IMG/VR virus record: IMGVR_UViG_3300025769_000506
Span: 1 to 31,383 of that record
Strand: one strand, 5' to 3'
Length of the DNA stretch: 31,383 nt
Source of the DNA: a virus
Shown: positions 23,462-29,755 of the stretch, one piece after another
How the letters are laid out: each line of letters opens with the position of its first letter
How positions within the stretch are numbered: the first letter of the stretch is position 1
Made by a program: the position numbers and the translations under genes
Notes under the pieces: generated by a model
What the model was told of the DNA's origin: nothing
Database searches by the model: none
The model's input: only the letters and a program-made list of their open reading frames with translations

Positions 23462-23507
23462 AGTGCCATGCGACTGCCATCAGTCTGCCATCGTTCTGCC
23501 AATGGCA
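23462..23507 (+). repeat. Four TGCCA(T/A) iterons at exact 11-bp spacing, ending in a palindrome
   Basis: TGCCAT starts at 23464, 23475 and 23486 and TGCCAA at 23497, each 11 bp apart, so all sites face one side of the helix. The last one is the left arm of the perfect palindrome TGCCA-A-TGGCA (23497-23507). The 11-bp period rules out coding. Directly repeated, helically phased sites beside a replication gene pair are typical iterons for an initiator; a regulator-binding array is the alternative. Confidence 0.7.
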
Positions 23508-23508
23508 A

Positions 23509-23569
23509 AAGATAGCTCTTCACCTTCACCTTCAACTTCACCTACATCTTCAACTTCAAACAAGATAGC
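23509..23569 (+). repeat. Seven CTTCAM hexamers flanked by AAGATAGC direct repeats
   Basis: 23518-23559 are seven contiguous 6-bp units: CTTCAC, CTTCAC, CTTCAA, CTTCAC, CTACAT, CTTCAA, CTTCAA. The array is bounded by two exact AAGATAGC copies (23509-23516 and 23562-23569). One strand is all pyrimidine-plus-A, so the region is strongly strand-asymmetric. It may be part of the origin (unwinding or primer site) or an enhancer for the promoter that follows. Confidence 0.6.
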
Positions 23570-23571
23570 CC

Positions 23572-23600
23572 TTGACAGCATACTAGGCATTAGCTAGAAT
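23572..23600 (+). promoter_or_regulatory. Near-consensus sigma70 promoter for DUF1376/primase genes
   Basis: TTGACA (23572-23577), exactly 17 bp, TAGAAT (23595-23600): 11 of 12 consensus bases at ideal spacing, the best sigma70 promoter in the window. Transcription would start about 23607, 15 bases before the ATG at 23622. It follows the repeat arrays directly, so an initiator bound there could control its own synthesis. Confidence 0.8.
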
Positions 23601-23621
23601 GTTAATTGAGGTTAAGGTAGC

Positions 23622-23984
23622 ATGAGAAAATCATCTAAGATAGAACAAAGTCCAGCTTTTCAATTTTATGCAAGTGATTGGGTAAGTAGTCCAGGTAGAT
23701 TAAAGATGTCATTAGAAGAACAAGGTGCATACATTCTTTTATATTGTCATTGTTGGGTAGGTTTTCAAATACCTTTTGATTATGAAGTCCTAGCTAGAAT
23801 GTGTAACTGTACTACTGACAAGATCCGTAAGATGTGGCCTAACATTCAACATATGTTTGAAGTAAAGGATGATCACATACATTGTATACAAGCAGAGGAA
23901 GAAAGATACGAGCAAGAGCTGAACAGAAAAAGAAAATCAAAAGCAGGAAAGAAAGGTGCAAAGGCTAGGTGGAACAGTGAGTAA
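23622..23984 (+). CDS. DUF1376 protein (putative replication initiator / DNA-binding)
   Basis: A 120-residue protein of the DUF1376 family, common at replication loci of phages and prophages. Its core is S-P-A-F-Q-F-Y-A-S-D-W (residues 10-20), M-S-L-E-E-Q-G-A-Y-I-L-L-Y-C-H-C-W and I-P-F-D-Y-E-V-L-A-R-M, a winged-helix-like fold. The C-terminus is very basic (R-K-R-K-S-K-A-G-K-K-G-A-K-A-R) and should bind DNA. Placed just after the iterons and overlapping the primase gene, it is the best candidate for the iteron-binding initiator; that role is inferred. Confidence 0.8.
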   Translation: MRKSSKIEQSPAFQFYASDWVSSPGRLKMSLEEQGAYILLYCHCWVGFQIPFDYEVLARMCNCTTDKIRKMWPNIQHMFEVKDDHIHCIQAEEERYEQELNRKRKSKAGKKGAKARWNSE

Positions 23985-24807
23985 TAGTTTTGGTGGAGTA
24001 CCCTATTACACAAACTGTTCTACCTATTTTGAATTCTTATCTATGTTTGGAGAAGAACATACCTTCCAAACATTTTGTGATAAGGGCAAAGACAAATCGC
24101 TTATCAAGCAACTACATGGAACAGTAAAGCAACACTTTCATGAGTTAGCAGATCTCAATAAGCGAGGTGCTGGTGTGTTCTTTACAGTTAACGAAACCGA
24201 TCTCCTTGGCAGGACAACAAAGCACATACAAAAAGTGAGAGCTGTATTTATTGACTTAGACGGAATCCCCTTGCCATCTGAGTTTGAATTGCAGCCTCAC
24301 TTAATTGTCAATACAAGTCCAGGTAAGTATCATTGTTACTGGCTAGTATCTGATATGCCACTAGAAAGTTTTACATTATATCAAGAGGCACTTGCTAATA
24401 AGTATAACTCAGATCCTAAAGTAAAAGATTTACCTAGAGTGATGAGAGTTGCTGGATTTTTTCACAACAAAAATGCCAGATACCCCATAAAGATACAAAA
24501 GCAATTACGATTACCAGCATACACAAGAGAAGAATTGAAACAAAAACTCTCTCTGCAAAGGCCAACGAAGCAAAAGATATCCTATGAAAAAACATATGTA
24601 GTAGATTATAACGGAAAATTTAATTATGGTGCAAGTAAAGGCGACAGACATGAGCAACTTGTAAGAATGTTAGTAGCCATAAAGAAACGAGGCGAGAGCT
24701 ACGACTATGCTAGAGAAGAAGCACTAAAGTTCGCAAGGGCTTGTGATCCCCCTGAGAACAATAGAGAAGTTATGTTTCAATTAAATGATATATGGAGAAG
24801 ATATTAG
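23956..24807 (+). CDS. RepB-like archaeo-eukaryotic primase (AEP) for replication
   Basis: A 283-residue primase-type protein. The AEP signs are G-V-F-F-T-V-N-E-T-D (73-82), the metal-binding F-I-D-L-D-G with D100 and D102, S-P-G-K-Y-H-C-Y-W with H126, and D-L-P-R-V-M-R-V-A-G-F-F-H-N-K (158-172). The C-terminal 70 residues (G-D-R-H-E-Q-L..R-E-E-A..F-A-R) are helical, as in phage primases with a PriCT-like tail. It presumably makes primers at the adjacent origin. The start is GTG 23956 (AGGA upstream) or, equally plausible, GTG 23977 (AGGTGG upstream, 8-bp overlap with the DUF1376 stop). No DNA polymerase gene is visible, so host polymerase is expected. Confidence 0.82.
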   Translation: MQRLGGTVSNSFGGVPYYTNCSTYFEFLSMFGEEHTFQTFCDKGKDKSLIKQLHGTVKQHFHELADLNKRGAGVFFTVNETDLLGRTTKHIQKVRAVFIDLDGIPLPSEFELQPHLIVNTSPGKYHCYWLVSDMPLESFTLYQEALANKYNSDPKVKDLPRVMRVAGFFHNKNARYPIKIQKQLRLPAYTREELKQKLSLQRPTKQKISYEKTYVVDYNGKFNYGASKGDRHEQLVRMLVAIKKRGESYDYAREEALKFARACDPPENNREVMFQLNDIWRRY

Positions 24808-24818
24808 ATTAAATCTAA
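24804..24818. terminator. Perfect 7-1-7 palindrome at converging stops
   Basis: TTAGATT-A-AATCTAA contains the stop codons of both converging genes (primase and ATP-cone protein) and is followed rightward by the T-rich TTTATCTTTTT. It is AT-only apart from one G-C pair per arm, so only a weak bidirectional terminator is likely. Confidence 0.35.
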
Positions 24819-25034
24819 TTTATCTTTTTCGTGTAGGATAAGATACTTTTCTACCATGTCTTTTAGGTTTTCATGGTTAGGATAAAACTCAAAGTATCTT
24901 TGTCTTATTTCGTCTTTGACTTTATTTACTATCTTCCATGTTACTTCCTGATCATTAACACATCTGTTAATAGATTTAAATAATTTTTCTGTATCAAGTT
25001 CTTGTATTACACCTGATCTTTTTACTATATCCAT
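24804..25034 (-). CDS. Stand-alone ATP-cone domain protein
   Basis: A 76-residue protein consisting of little more than an ATP-cone: I-V-K-R-S-G-V-I-Q-E-L-D-T-E-K-L-F-K-S-I-N-R-C, then W-K-I-V-N-K-V-K-D-E-I-R and a final helix. ATP-cones are allosteric nucleotide sensors on ribonucleotide reductases and NrdR. Here no reductase or NrdR zinc ribbon is attached. I start at ATG 25034, with GGAGG 8 bases upstream; the longer open frame to 25097 lies inside the nuclease gene. It is last in the leftward early operon. It could bind the host reductase or sense dATP/ATP on its own. Confidence 0.72.
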   Translation of the reverse strand: MDIVKRSGVIQELDTEKLFKSINRCVNDQEVTWKIVNKVKDEIRQRYFEFYPNHENLKDMVEKYLILHEKDKLDLI

Positions 25035-25333
25035 AGTTCGTCCTCCGTTTCTAATAACTGTAAAGTTTCTTTTAGTAATTGTCTTTGTGATCCCCACTTA
25101 GCTGAAAACCCTTTTGATGAATAATGAAATGCTTCTTTGCCTATTCTATGGTGCATAACACATAAAGGAATAACTTCAAAATGACTAGACCTTTGCCCCA
25201 TGCCAGTCATCTCTCTTATGTGATGTAACTCAGCAGGAACAAGAGGGTTACCTTCCTTTCTGCATATAATGCAGCCAAGTCTAGCTACCTTGTCCATGTG
25301 ATCTTTTTCCTTTTTAGTTTTTGTACGAGCCAT
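25025..25333 (-). CDS. HNH nuclease, Ref-like (RecA-dependent nuclease family)
   Basis: A 102-residue HNH nuclease. C21-x2-C24 (G-C-I-I-C), H37-H38 (E-L-H-H-I) and H61-H62 (C-V-M-H-H-R) are the zinc and catalytic residues. The layout with F-E-V-I-P-L-C and the G-F-S-A-K-W-G-S-Q-R-Q-L tail is that of the phage Ref-like family, which cuts DNA at RecA filaments in P1. I start at ATG 25333 (overlap of 20 bp with the previous gene); an ATG at 25354 is less likely. It may act with the SSB/nuclease pair in recombination. Confidence 0.78.
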   Translation of the reverse strand: MARTKTKKEKDHMDKVARLGCIICRKEGNPLVPAELHHIREMTGMGQRSSHFEVIPLCVMHHRIGKEAFHYSSKGFSAKWGSQRQLLKETLQLLETEDELWI

Positions 25334-25604
25334 AGTCGAAATCTCTTGTATCAAATGTTTTTGTACCTATTTTTCTAATTAACTTTATGTTTCTTGTAGG
25401 TATTACAATTTCATCACCAACATCATCACTTGTAAATGACATTACGAAGATATGTCTATCATCATCTTTGTGAATTAGATAACCTTCTGTAAAGCATATA
25501 CTAAGTTGATCTTCTACAGCTTCCTCTCGTGGTTTCCAATCTGCATAACTTGCAGCATCTTCCCACCAACATTCGTATTTAGATACAGTAAATTTATGTG
25601 CCAT
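25314..25604 (-). CDS. Conserved hypothetical phage protein
   Basis: A 96-residue acidic protein. The central beta part, Q-L-S-I-C-F-T-E-G-Y-L-I-H-K-D-D-D-R-H-I-F-V-M-S-F, resembles a small phage domain of unknown function (pattern C-x-T-x-G-Y-L-I) seen near replication genes. No catalytic residues are evident. It overlaps genes on both sides. Confidence 0.6.
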   Translation of the reverse strand: MAHKFTVSKYECWWEDAASYADWKPREEAVEDQLSICFTEGYLIHKDDDRHIFVMSFTSDDVGDEIVIPTRNIKLIRKIGTKTFDTRDFDYGSYKN

Positions 25605-25944
25605 ATGATTTCATCTCTACTGTTTGTCCAATACTTTTTGTTTTCCACATTTCAAAATCTGTTTTAAAGACAGTCCATTGTGATTGCCAAAAGATCTTTA
25701 ACCTTTCTGCTTCTCTTAACTGCTTTAAATATTCTGTATATTCAGGATCAGTAAGTGCCTCTCTCTCTTGAGCATTAACACTTTGTACCTTACCATTAGA
25801 TTGTACCATATACTTTTTCATCAATCTAGCTAACACTACCTTACGATTATGCTCTAAAAATGTATGTTCTGCTAGTGCTTCAGCATACTTATCAATCGCT
25901 TCCCTCATTTTGTGGATCTTGAATTCCTGTAGTTGCTCTGACAT
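25594..25944 (-). CDS. Conserved helical phage protein
   Basis: A 116-residue nearly all-helical protein with the phrase R-K-V-V-L-A-R-L-M-K-K-Y, then Q-E-R-E-A-L-T-D-P-E-Y-T-E-Y-L-K-Q-L-R-E-A-E and a final W-x-x-F-K-T-D-F-E-M-W-K-T-K-S. This pattern recurs in phage replication regions; its function is unknown. The ATG at 25944 has GGAGAG 6 bases upstream, although it overlaps the helicase end by 53 bp. Confidence 0.6.
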   Translation of the reverse strand: MSEQLQEFKIHKMREAIDKYAEALAEHTFLEHNRKVVLARLMKKYMVQSNGKVQSVNAQEREALTDPEYTEYLKQLREAERLKIFWQSQWTVFKTDFEMWKTKSIGQTVEMKSYGT

Positions 25945-27424
25945 ATTTTTCTCTCCTTTTTGCTTTCTTAATTAGCAAATGTTTTATAAAATTTTTTACC
26001 TCTTCCGTAGGTGGTTTTAGTCCTATCTTCTTTGTATGTGGGAAATGACCATACTTTTCTTTAAAAGTCCAGTCAGCCCAGCCAGGTTTAAAACCTTTTG
26101 ACTTACCATAATGTTTAAGCTGAGAGTAGAAGATCTGTTTCTCTATAGCTGTTGGCTCAGTCTTTTCTTTCTTTAGTTCAACAAGTCTACCTTCTTTGAT
26201 CAACAACTCAGTTTCTTTTTTTGTTGGTACAAATGCACAGTTAGGACACTCAGGGTTATCCTTTGTTGGTTTGTAAACTGTATCACATTTGATACAAGTA
26301 AATGGTTGTTTATCTATTGGTTGCTCCTCTTTTGGTACAAGATCAATCTTATCTTCTGTAAGTATCCATGCTGGTGTATCTTCTGGAAACCCATGCTGAT
26401 ATACAGAGCCACTATGGTCTATGATTAGTGTATCTTTTTTATTTGGTGCTGGTCGCAGCGACCTTCCTACCATTTGTAGATACATAACATAAGATCTTGT
26501 TGGTCTTGCTATAATGACACATGATACCTTTGGTTGATCCCATCCTTCTGTTAATACTTGACAGTTGCATAAGACCTTTATTTTGCCTGTATCAAGATCG
26601 TTTAGTTGTTGTTCCCTTTCAAGTTCAGGCATAACTCCGTCTATGTGTCCAGCAGCTATACCAAAATTATTAAACATCCTTGCGATCTGTTGACTATGAT
26701 TTATAGATGAAGCAAAGACAACAGTAGGCCTATCTTCCCCATGCAGTTGCCAATGTGTAATAATATCACCAACAAGTTTAGGTGTATTCATTTTCTTATC
26801 TAAGGATCTTTTTTCGTAATCACCAGCAACTATTTTTATGCCTTTAAGATCTGGTACTGTTGGTGCTAGTATTCTATTTGGTACAAGATAACCTTGATCA
26901 ATTAGTTCTTGTATAGAAGCAGCCTCAACAAGTTCATCATAGATGTTGCCAAGTCCACGACCATCTGATCTGCATGGTGTAGCTGTAAGGCCAACGACAT
27001 AAGCATTAGGATACTCATTGATAAGTTCTTGAAAAGAATTAGATACTGATCTATGTGCCTCATCAAGTATGACAAGGTCTGCTTGTGGTTTAACAAAATC
27101 ATCTCTATCTTTCCGTGCCGTAAAAGTCTGGACACTGGCAACTTGTGCCTTTGCTTCTTCCGTTTCACTCTTATTTGCCATCAATACACCATGATTAACT
27201 CTAAAGTCAGCTAATTTTCTGGAGCATTGCATAACAAGTTCTCTTCTATGAGCTACAAATAGGCATGACTTGCCCTTACTAAGTGCTTGATCAATCATAG
27301 AAGAGGCAATAACAGTCTTACCCGATCCAGTTGGAGCGACTAACAAGACATTCTTTTTACCTTTTGCAAAGTAATTACGAATCTTATCAATAGCTGATCT
27401 TTGATAATCTCTAAGTTCTGGCAT
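25892..27424 (-). CDS. DEAH-box superfamily 2 helicase with zinc ribbon
   Basis: A 510-residue SF2 helicase. Motifs: A-P-T-G-S-G-K-T (Walker A, 30-37), D-E-A-H (121-124), T-A-T-P (147-150), V-L-T-E-G-W-D-Q-P and Q-M-V-G-R-S-L-R-P (317-325, arginine fingers). A zinc ribbon follows with C377, C380, C393 and C396, then a Lys-rich tail. This is the phage replication/recombination helicase type rather than a DnaB. The start is ATG 27424, which overlaps the upstream stop as TAATG; an in-frame TTG at 27436 is less likely. Together with the primase it forms the visible replication machinery. Confidence 0.9.
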   Translation of the reverse strand: MPELRDYQRSAIDKIRNYFAKGKKNVLLVAPTGSGKTVIASSMIDQALSKGKSCLFVAHRRELVMQCSRKLADFRVNHGVLMANKSETEEAKAQVASVQTFTARKDRDDFVKPQADLVILDEAHRSVSNSFQELINEYPNAYVVGLTATPCRSDGRGLGNIYDELVEAASIQELIDQGYLVPNRILAPTVPDLKGIKIVAGDYEKRSLDKKMNTPKLVGDIITHWQLHGEDRPTVVFASSINHSQQIARMFNNFGIAAGHIDGVMPELEREQQLNDLDTGKIKVLCNCQVLTEGWDQPKVSCVIIARPTRSYVMYLQMVGRSLRPAPNKKDTLIIDHSGSVYQHGFPEDTPAWILTEDKIDLVPKEEQPIDKQPFTCIKCDTVYKPTKDNPECPNCAFVPTKKETELLIKEGRLVELKKEKTEPTAIEKQIFYSQLKHYGKSKGFKPGWADWTFKEKYGHFPHTKKIGLKPPTEEVKNFIKHLLIKKAKRREKYVRATTGIQDPQNEGSD

Positions 27425-27765
27425 TACAATTGACAACTATTAATTAGATTATAATCTTCGAACATCAGATATGATAATTGTGATATAAGATTAGGTGCTG
27501 GATCTTCAAGATTCATAGTAACTCCAACACACTCAGTTTTTCTTTCATACTTAAAACCTGTTGCTATTGCTACTTGTCCACTTATGTTAATAGGTGTAAT
27601 CCTAGTTTCACCCTCACTAAAATTATCATCATTGATCTGTAAGTAATAGAAAGCAATGTGTTTATATTGCCCACTATTAGATATTCTTTTGATCACATAA
27701 AAAATAGTATCTTTTGGTTTAACTATCTCCTGGATCATGTTAGTTAAATGTTTTTCTTCTATCAT
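27424..27765 (-). CDS. Conserved phage hypothetical protein (S-x-SG-type family)
   Basis: A 113-residue alpha/beta protein. I-F-Y-V-I-K-R-I-S-N-S-G-Q-Y-K-H-I-A-F-Y and I-S-G-Q-V-A-I-A-T-G-F-K-Y, ending in N-L-I-S-Q-L-S-Y-L-M-F, look like a divergent member of a widespread unnamed phage family whose usual form carries a V-S-x-S-G-M-x-R motif. The function is unknown. It is coupled to the helicase by TAATG and to the preceding gene by a 4-bp overlap. Confidence 0.6.
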   Translation of the reverse strand: MIEEKHLTNMIQEIVKPKDTIFYVIKRISNSGQYKHIAFYYLQINDDNFSEGETRITPINISGQVAIATGFKYERKTECVGVTMNLEDPAPNLISQLSYLMFEDYNLINSCQL

Positions 27766-28148
27766 AATTCCACCTCAAATTCACACTTGCCTTTCATCTC
27801 GATACATTCTTTTATCTTTAATCCTAATGTTAGCTTTTTATAGTCATTGATAACTACATCTGCATAATGCTCAGATATGCCAAGATAAGTGGCTAGTTCT
27901 TTTTTTGTAAAGTTTGGCCTAGCTTGTATAAATTTATTTAAAAGTCTTTTATAGATCCTTAAACGATTATTAAGCATGTCAATCCCATCTTCAACCTTTC
28001 GAAGATCTTCTAATCGATATTCATACTTTATTAATCTAGGCCTTATTCCAGATACTCCAAAATAATCTGGCTCGTTACTAAGGTAACTAGTCGTTCCCTC
28101 AATATCCCCGTAATATTCTTTTTCAAATACTGATCTTTGTTTAATCAT
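27762..28148 (-). CDS. HTH-containing hypothetical protein
   Basis: A 128-residue basic-acidic mixed protein. Residues about 84-108 form a plausible helix-turn-helix (F-T-K-K-E-L-A-T-Y-L-G-I-S-E-H-Y-A-D-V-V-I-N-D-Y), preceded by a long amphipathic helix with Arg. It may be a DNA-binding regulator or a replication accessory protein. I use ATG 28148, overlapping the upstream stop as ATGA with GGGAG 5 bases before; ATG 28160 would place the start inside that Shine-Dalgarno. Confidence 0.6.
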   Translation of the reverse strand: MIKQRSVFEKEYYGDIEGTTSYLSNEPDYFGVSGIRPRLIKYEYRLEDLRKVEDGIDMLNNRLRIYKRLLNKFIQARPNFTKKELATYLGISEHYADVVINDYKKLTLGLKIKECIEMKGKCEFEVEL

Positions 28149-28387
28149 AATAACTCCCATCCATAATCAATTTTTAATCTTACTTTCTGCTCGTCCGTTC
28201 CGTACTCTAATAAATGCTCACACATCCATTCGTCAGTTGTTTCCTTAATCATCAATCTTTCAAGTTCAGCTAAGATCTCGTTGATATCCATTTCTTTAAT
28301 TTGTCTATCAACTTCTTGTCTTATTAACTTACGAGTTTTTAAATACTCATCATATTTTTTTCTATTCTCTTCATCACTTACATTCAT
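28145..28387 (-). CDS. Small hypothetical helical protein
   Basis: An 80-residue Glu/Lys-rich helical protein, unrecognised. The ATG at 28387 is chosen because GGAGG lies 8 bases upstream; the longer open frame to 28447 runs through another gene. It is ATGA-coupled to the HTH protein. Confidence 0.6.
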   Translation of the reverse strand: MNVSDEENRKKYDEYLKTRKLIRQEVDRQIKEMDINEILAELERLMIKETTDEWMCEHLLEYGTDEQKVRLKIDYGWELL

Positions 28388-28535
28388 ATTTATCACCTCC
28401 CTTGATCCCATAGGCATAAACTCCCATGTCATTAATTGCATATTCATTTAACATATCAACCCAATCATATATTGTGTCATACCATTGAATTTCTATGCCT
28501 TCCGTTGTTTCTACTTGTATATAATATTTACTCAT
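28374..28535 (-). CDS. Small hypothetical protein (53 aa)
   Basis: A 53-residue Tyr/Asp-rich protein (starts M-S-K-Y-Y-I-Q-V-E-T-T-E-G, includes Y-D-W-V-D-M-L-N-E-Y), unrecognised. The frame is open further upstream to 28694, but that part is the shadow of the next gene. The ATG at 28535 lies 5 bases inside the preceding stop, with GGGAG upstream. Confidence 0.55.
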   Translation of the reverse strand: MSKYYIQVETTEGIEIQWYDTIYDWVDMLNEYAINDMGVYAYGIKGGDKYECK

Positions 28536-28704
28536 CATCAAGATCTCCCTCGATATCGTATTCATGCCAATCTGGCTCATGACTGTATTGCTCATGCTCC
28601 AGATCTTCACAGGCCATAATCCATGAATCTTTAAAATCATAGCCTTCTTCCATGTACTGCTCAGCCCTTGATTCAATAAATGAATCGTTTTCATGTTTAC
28701 TCAT
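28528..28704 (-). CDS. Very acidic 58-residue protein (possible DNA mimic)
   Basis: A gene under 60 codons with an ideal GGAGG 8 bases before ATG 28704. I count 21 Asp/Glu against 3 Lys/Arg in 58 residues. Early, tiny, strongly acidic phage proteins include DNA mimics such as Ocr and other anti-defence factors, but no homology is visible; the function is a guess. Confidence 0.6.
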   Translation of the reverse strand: MSKHENDSFIESRAEQYMEEGYDFKDSWIMACEDLEHEQYSHEPDWHEYDIEGDLDDE

Positions 28705-28706
28705 TA

Positions 28707-28892
28707 TTATTTTCCTCCATTTTTTTTGTCTAGTTCTTTTTGAATAGCTTCATTAATCGCTATTATAATTTGATTCTTAACTAGATCGTCTAAGATCTCA
28801 TCATGATATAGAAAAAAATCTTTTTCTATTCCGTTGACACTTGATCTAGCTACAAAATCAAATTTATAACTAATTTGTATATCGTCATTCAT
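28707..28892 (-). CDS. Small hypothetical protein (61 aa)
   Basis: A 61-residue acidic protein with beta then helix, unrecognised. It has the leader GGAGGATAGACAATG, identical over 15 bases to that of the next gene upstream in the operon (28907-29179). Confidence 0.6.
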   Translation of the reverse strand: MNDDIQISYKFDFVARSSVNGIEKDFFLYHDEILDDLVKNQIIIAINEAIQKELDKKNGGK

Positions 28893-28906
28893 TGTCTATC
28901 CTCCTC

Positions 28907-29179
28907 TTAATAATTTCTATAAGTTCTAATTATTGATTGATTGTCTGTAACATCTTCCCATATAACATAATCTAAACCATGTTTTTTTAAGGTGGTTAAA
29001 TATGTCCCCATATCAACATCCTCTTCTAAATATATATCTTTTCCATTGGGATCTCTATACGACCAGCTTGTGATCTTATCTTCAATTTTTAATTGTTTTA
29101 AATCCCATAAAGACACCTTCAACCAAGCATGGCCTGGATCAGCATAAAGTGTTAAGTGTTGTGTTTTATTATCTTGCAT
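28907..29179 (-). CDS. Conserved small phage protein (Y-x-DPGHxWLKV family)
   Basis: A 90-residue protein with a distinctive pattern, Y-A-D-P-G-H-A-W-L-K-V..I-T-S-W-S-Y-R..I-Y-L-E-E-D-V-D-M and a C-terminal I-I-R-T-Y-R, that recurs in phage and plasmid early regions. No function is established. It has GGAGG 7 bases before the ATG. Confidence 0.7.
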   Translation of the reverse strand: MQDNKTQHLTLYADPGHAWLKVSLWDLKQLKIEDKITSWSYRDPNGKDIYLEEDVDMGTYLTTLKKHGLDYVIWEDVTDNQSIIRTYRNY

Positions 29180-29193
29180 TGTCTATCCTCCAT

Positions 29194-29481
29194 TTAAAAA
29201 TTTTGTATTATAAAACCTTCGTCGAATTCGATAACAGTTGTATTATCCCTTAAATCATCAAGGGTATTTATGTTATCGTATTGGTTCAAGATCTCATCAA
29301 GTGTCTTATATTCTGAATAATCACACCTAATGGCAACATGGTCAAATTCAATCTGGCCTATATCTTCCTCTAACTCCGTTAGATATTCATATAAAGCACT
29401 AGCTCCGTTATATGTAAAACTAGCATATTCATCCCTTGTTAATGTATCTATAAATTCACTTTCATATACTTGTTGTATCAT
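29194..29481 (-). CDS. Conserved small phage protein (F-T/S-Y-x-G-x-x-A-L-Y-E-Y-L family)
   Basis: A 95-residue very acidic protein. F-T-Y-N-G-A-S-A-L-Y-E-Y-L-T-E-L-E-E-D-I-G-Q-I-E-F-D-x-V-A-I-R-C-D-Y-S-E-Y matches a frequent small early phage family of unknown function. Acidic composition and early position make an anti-defence role possible. It is ATGA-coupled to the preceding gene. Confidence 0.7.
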   Translation of the reverse strand: MIQQVYESEFIDTLTRDEYASFTYNGASALYEYLTELEEDIGQIEFDHVAIRCDYSEYKTLDEILNQYDNINTLDDLRDNTTVIEFDEGFIIQNF

Positions 29482-29699
29482 TGTTTAATTACCTCCATAA
29501 CATAATTGCAATTTCTATATTCATGGTTTATTAAATCATCCTCCATACATGATCCAGCCATACCATAAACATTATAAGGGATTTTACCCCCTACGATCTC
29601 TTCAGCTTCCCAATTGTCATCAGTAAATGACACTTCATAAAATGGTTTTTTTGTTTTAATTCCATTTTTAACTATTCTATAAAATTTAACTGTTAACAT
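29478..29699 (-). CDS. Small hypothetical protein (73 aa)
   Basis: A 73-residue protein starting with a beta hairpin rich in Lys/Tyr and ending with an acidic Cys-containing segment (G-S-C-M-E-D-D..R-N-C-N-Y). It is unrecognised. AGGAGG lies 7 bases before the ATG. A TTAAC-TAA-GTTAA inverted repeat lies just upstream. Confidence 0.55.
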   Translation of the reverse strand: MLTVKFYRIVKNGIKTKKPFYEVSFTDDNWEAEEIVGGKIPYNVYGMAGSCMEDDLINHEYRNCNYVMEVIKQ

Positions 29700-29721
29700 T
29701 TATCTTCCTCCTATAGTATAT

Positions 29722-29736
29722 ATTAACTAAGTTAAT
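29722..29736. promoter_or_regulatory. Inverted repeat ATTAAC-TAA-GTTAAT (candidate operator)
   Basis: A perfect 6-3-6 palindrome in the 56-bp gap upstream of the 73-residue gene. Similar TTAAC/GTTAA pairs occur at 31317-31330, and GTTAACTAA occurs at the SSB promoter. They may be binding sites of one regulator; AT-rich background weakens this. Confidence 0.35.
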
Positions 29737-29755
29737 TATAAAATCAACTCTTAAA

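Noticed and set aside
23415-23597. 60-codon rightward frame (Ser/Pro/Thr-rich) between regulator and DUF1376 gene
   Set aside because: Starts at GTG within the hairpin without a ribosome site and is made of the iteron and hexamer repeats; the 11-bp period is not codon-compatible.
26451-26463. GC-rich perfect palindrome GGTCGC-A-GCGACC
   Set aside because: It encodes the conserved arginine-finger motif VI of the helicase, so coding constraint explains it.
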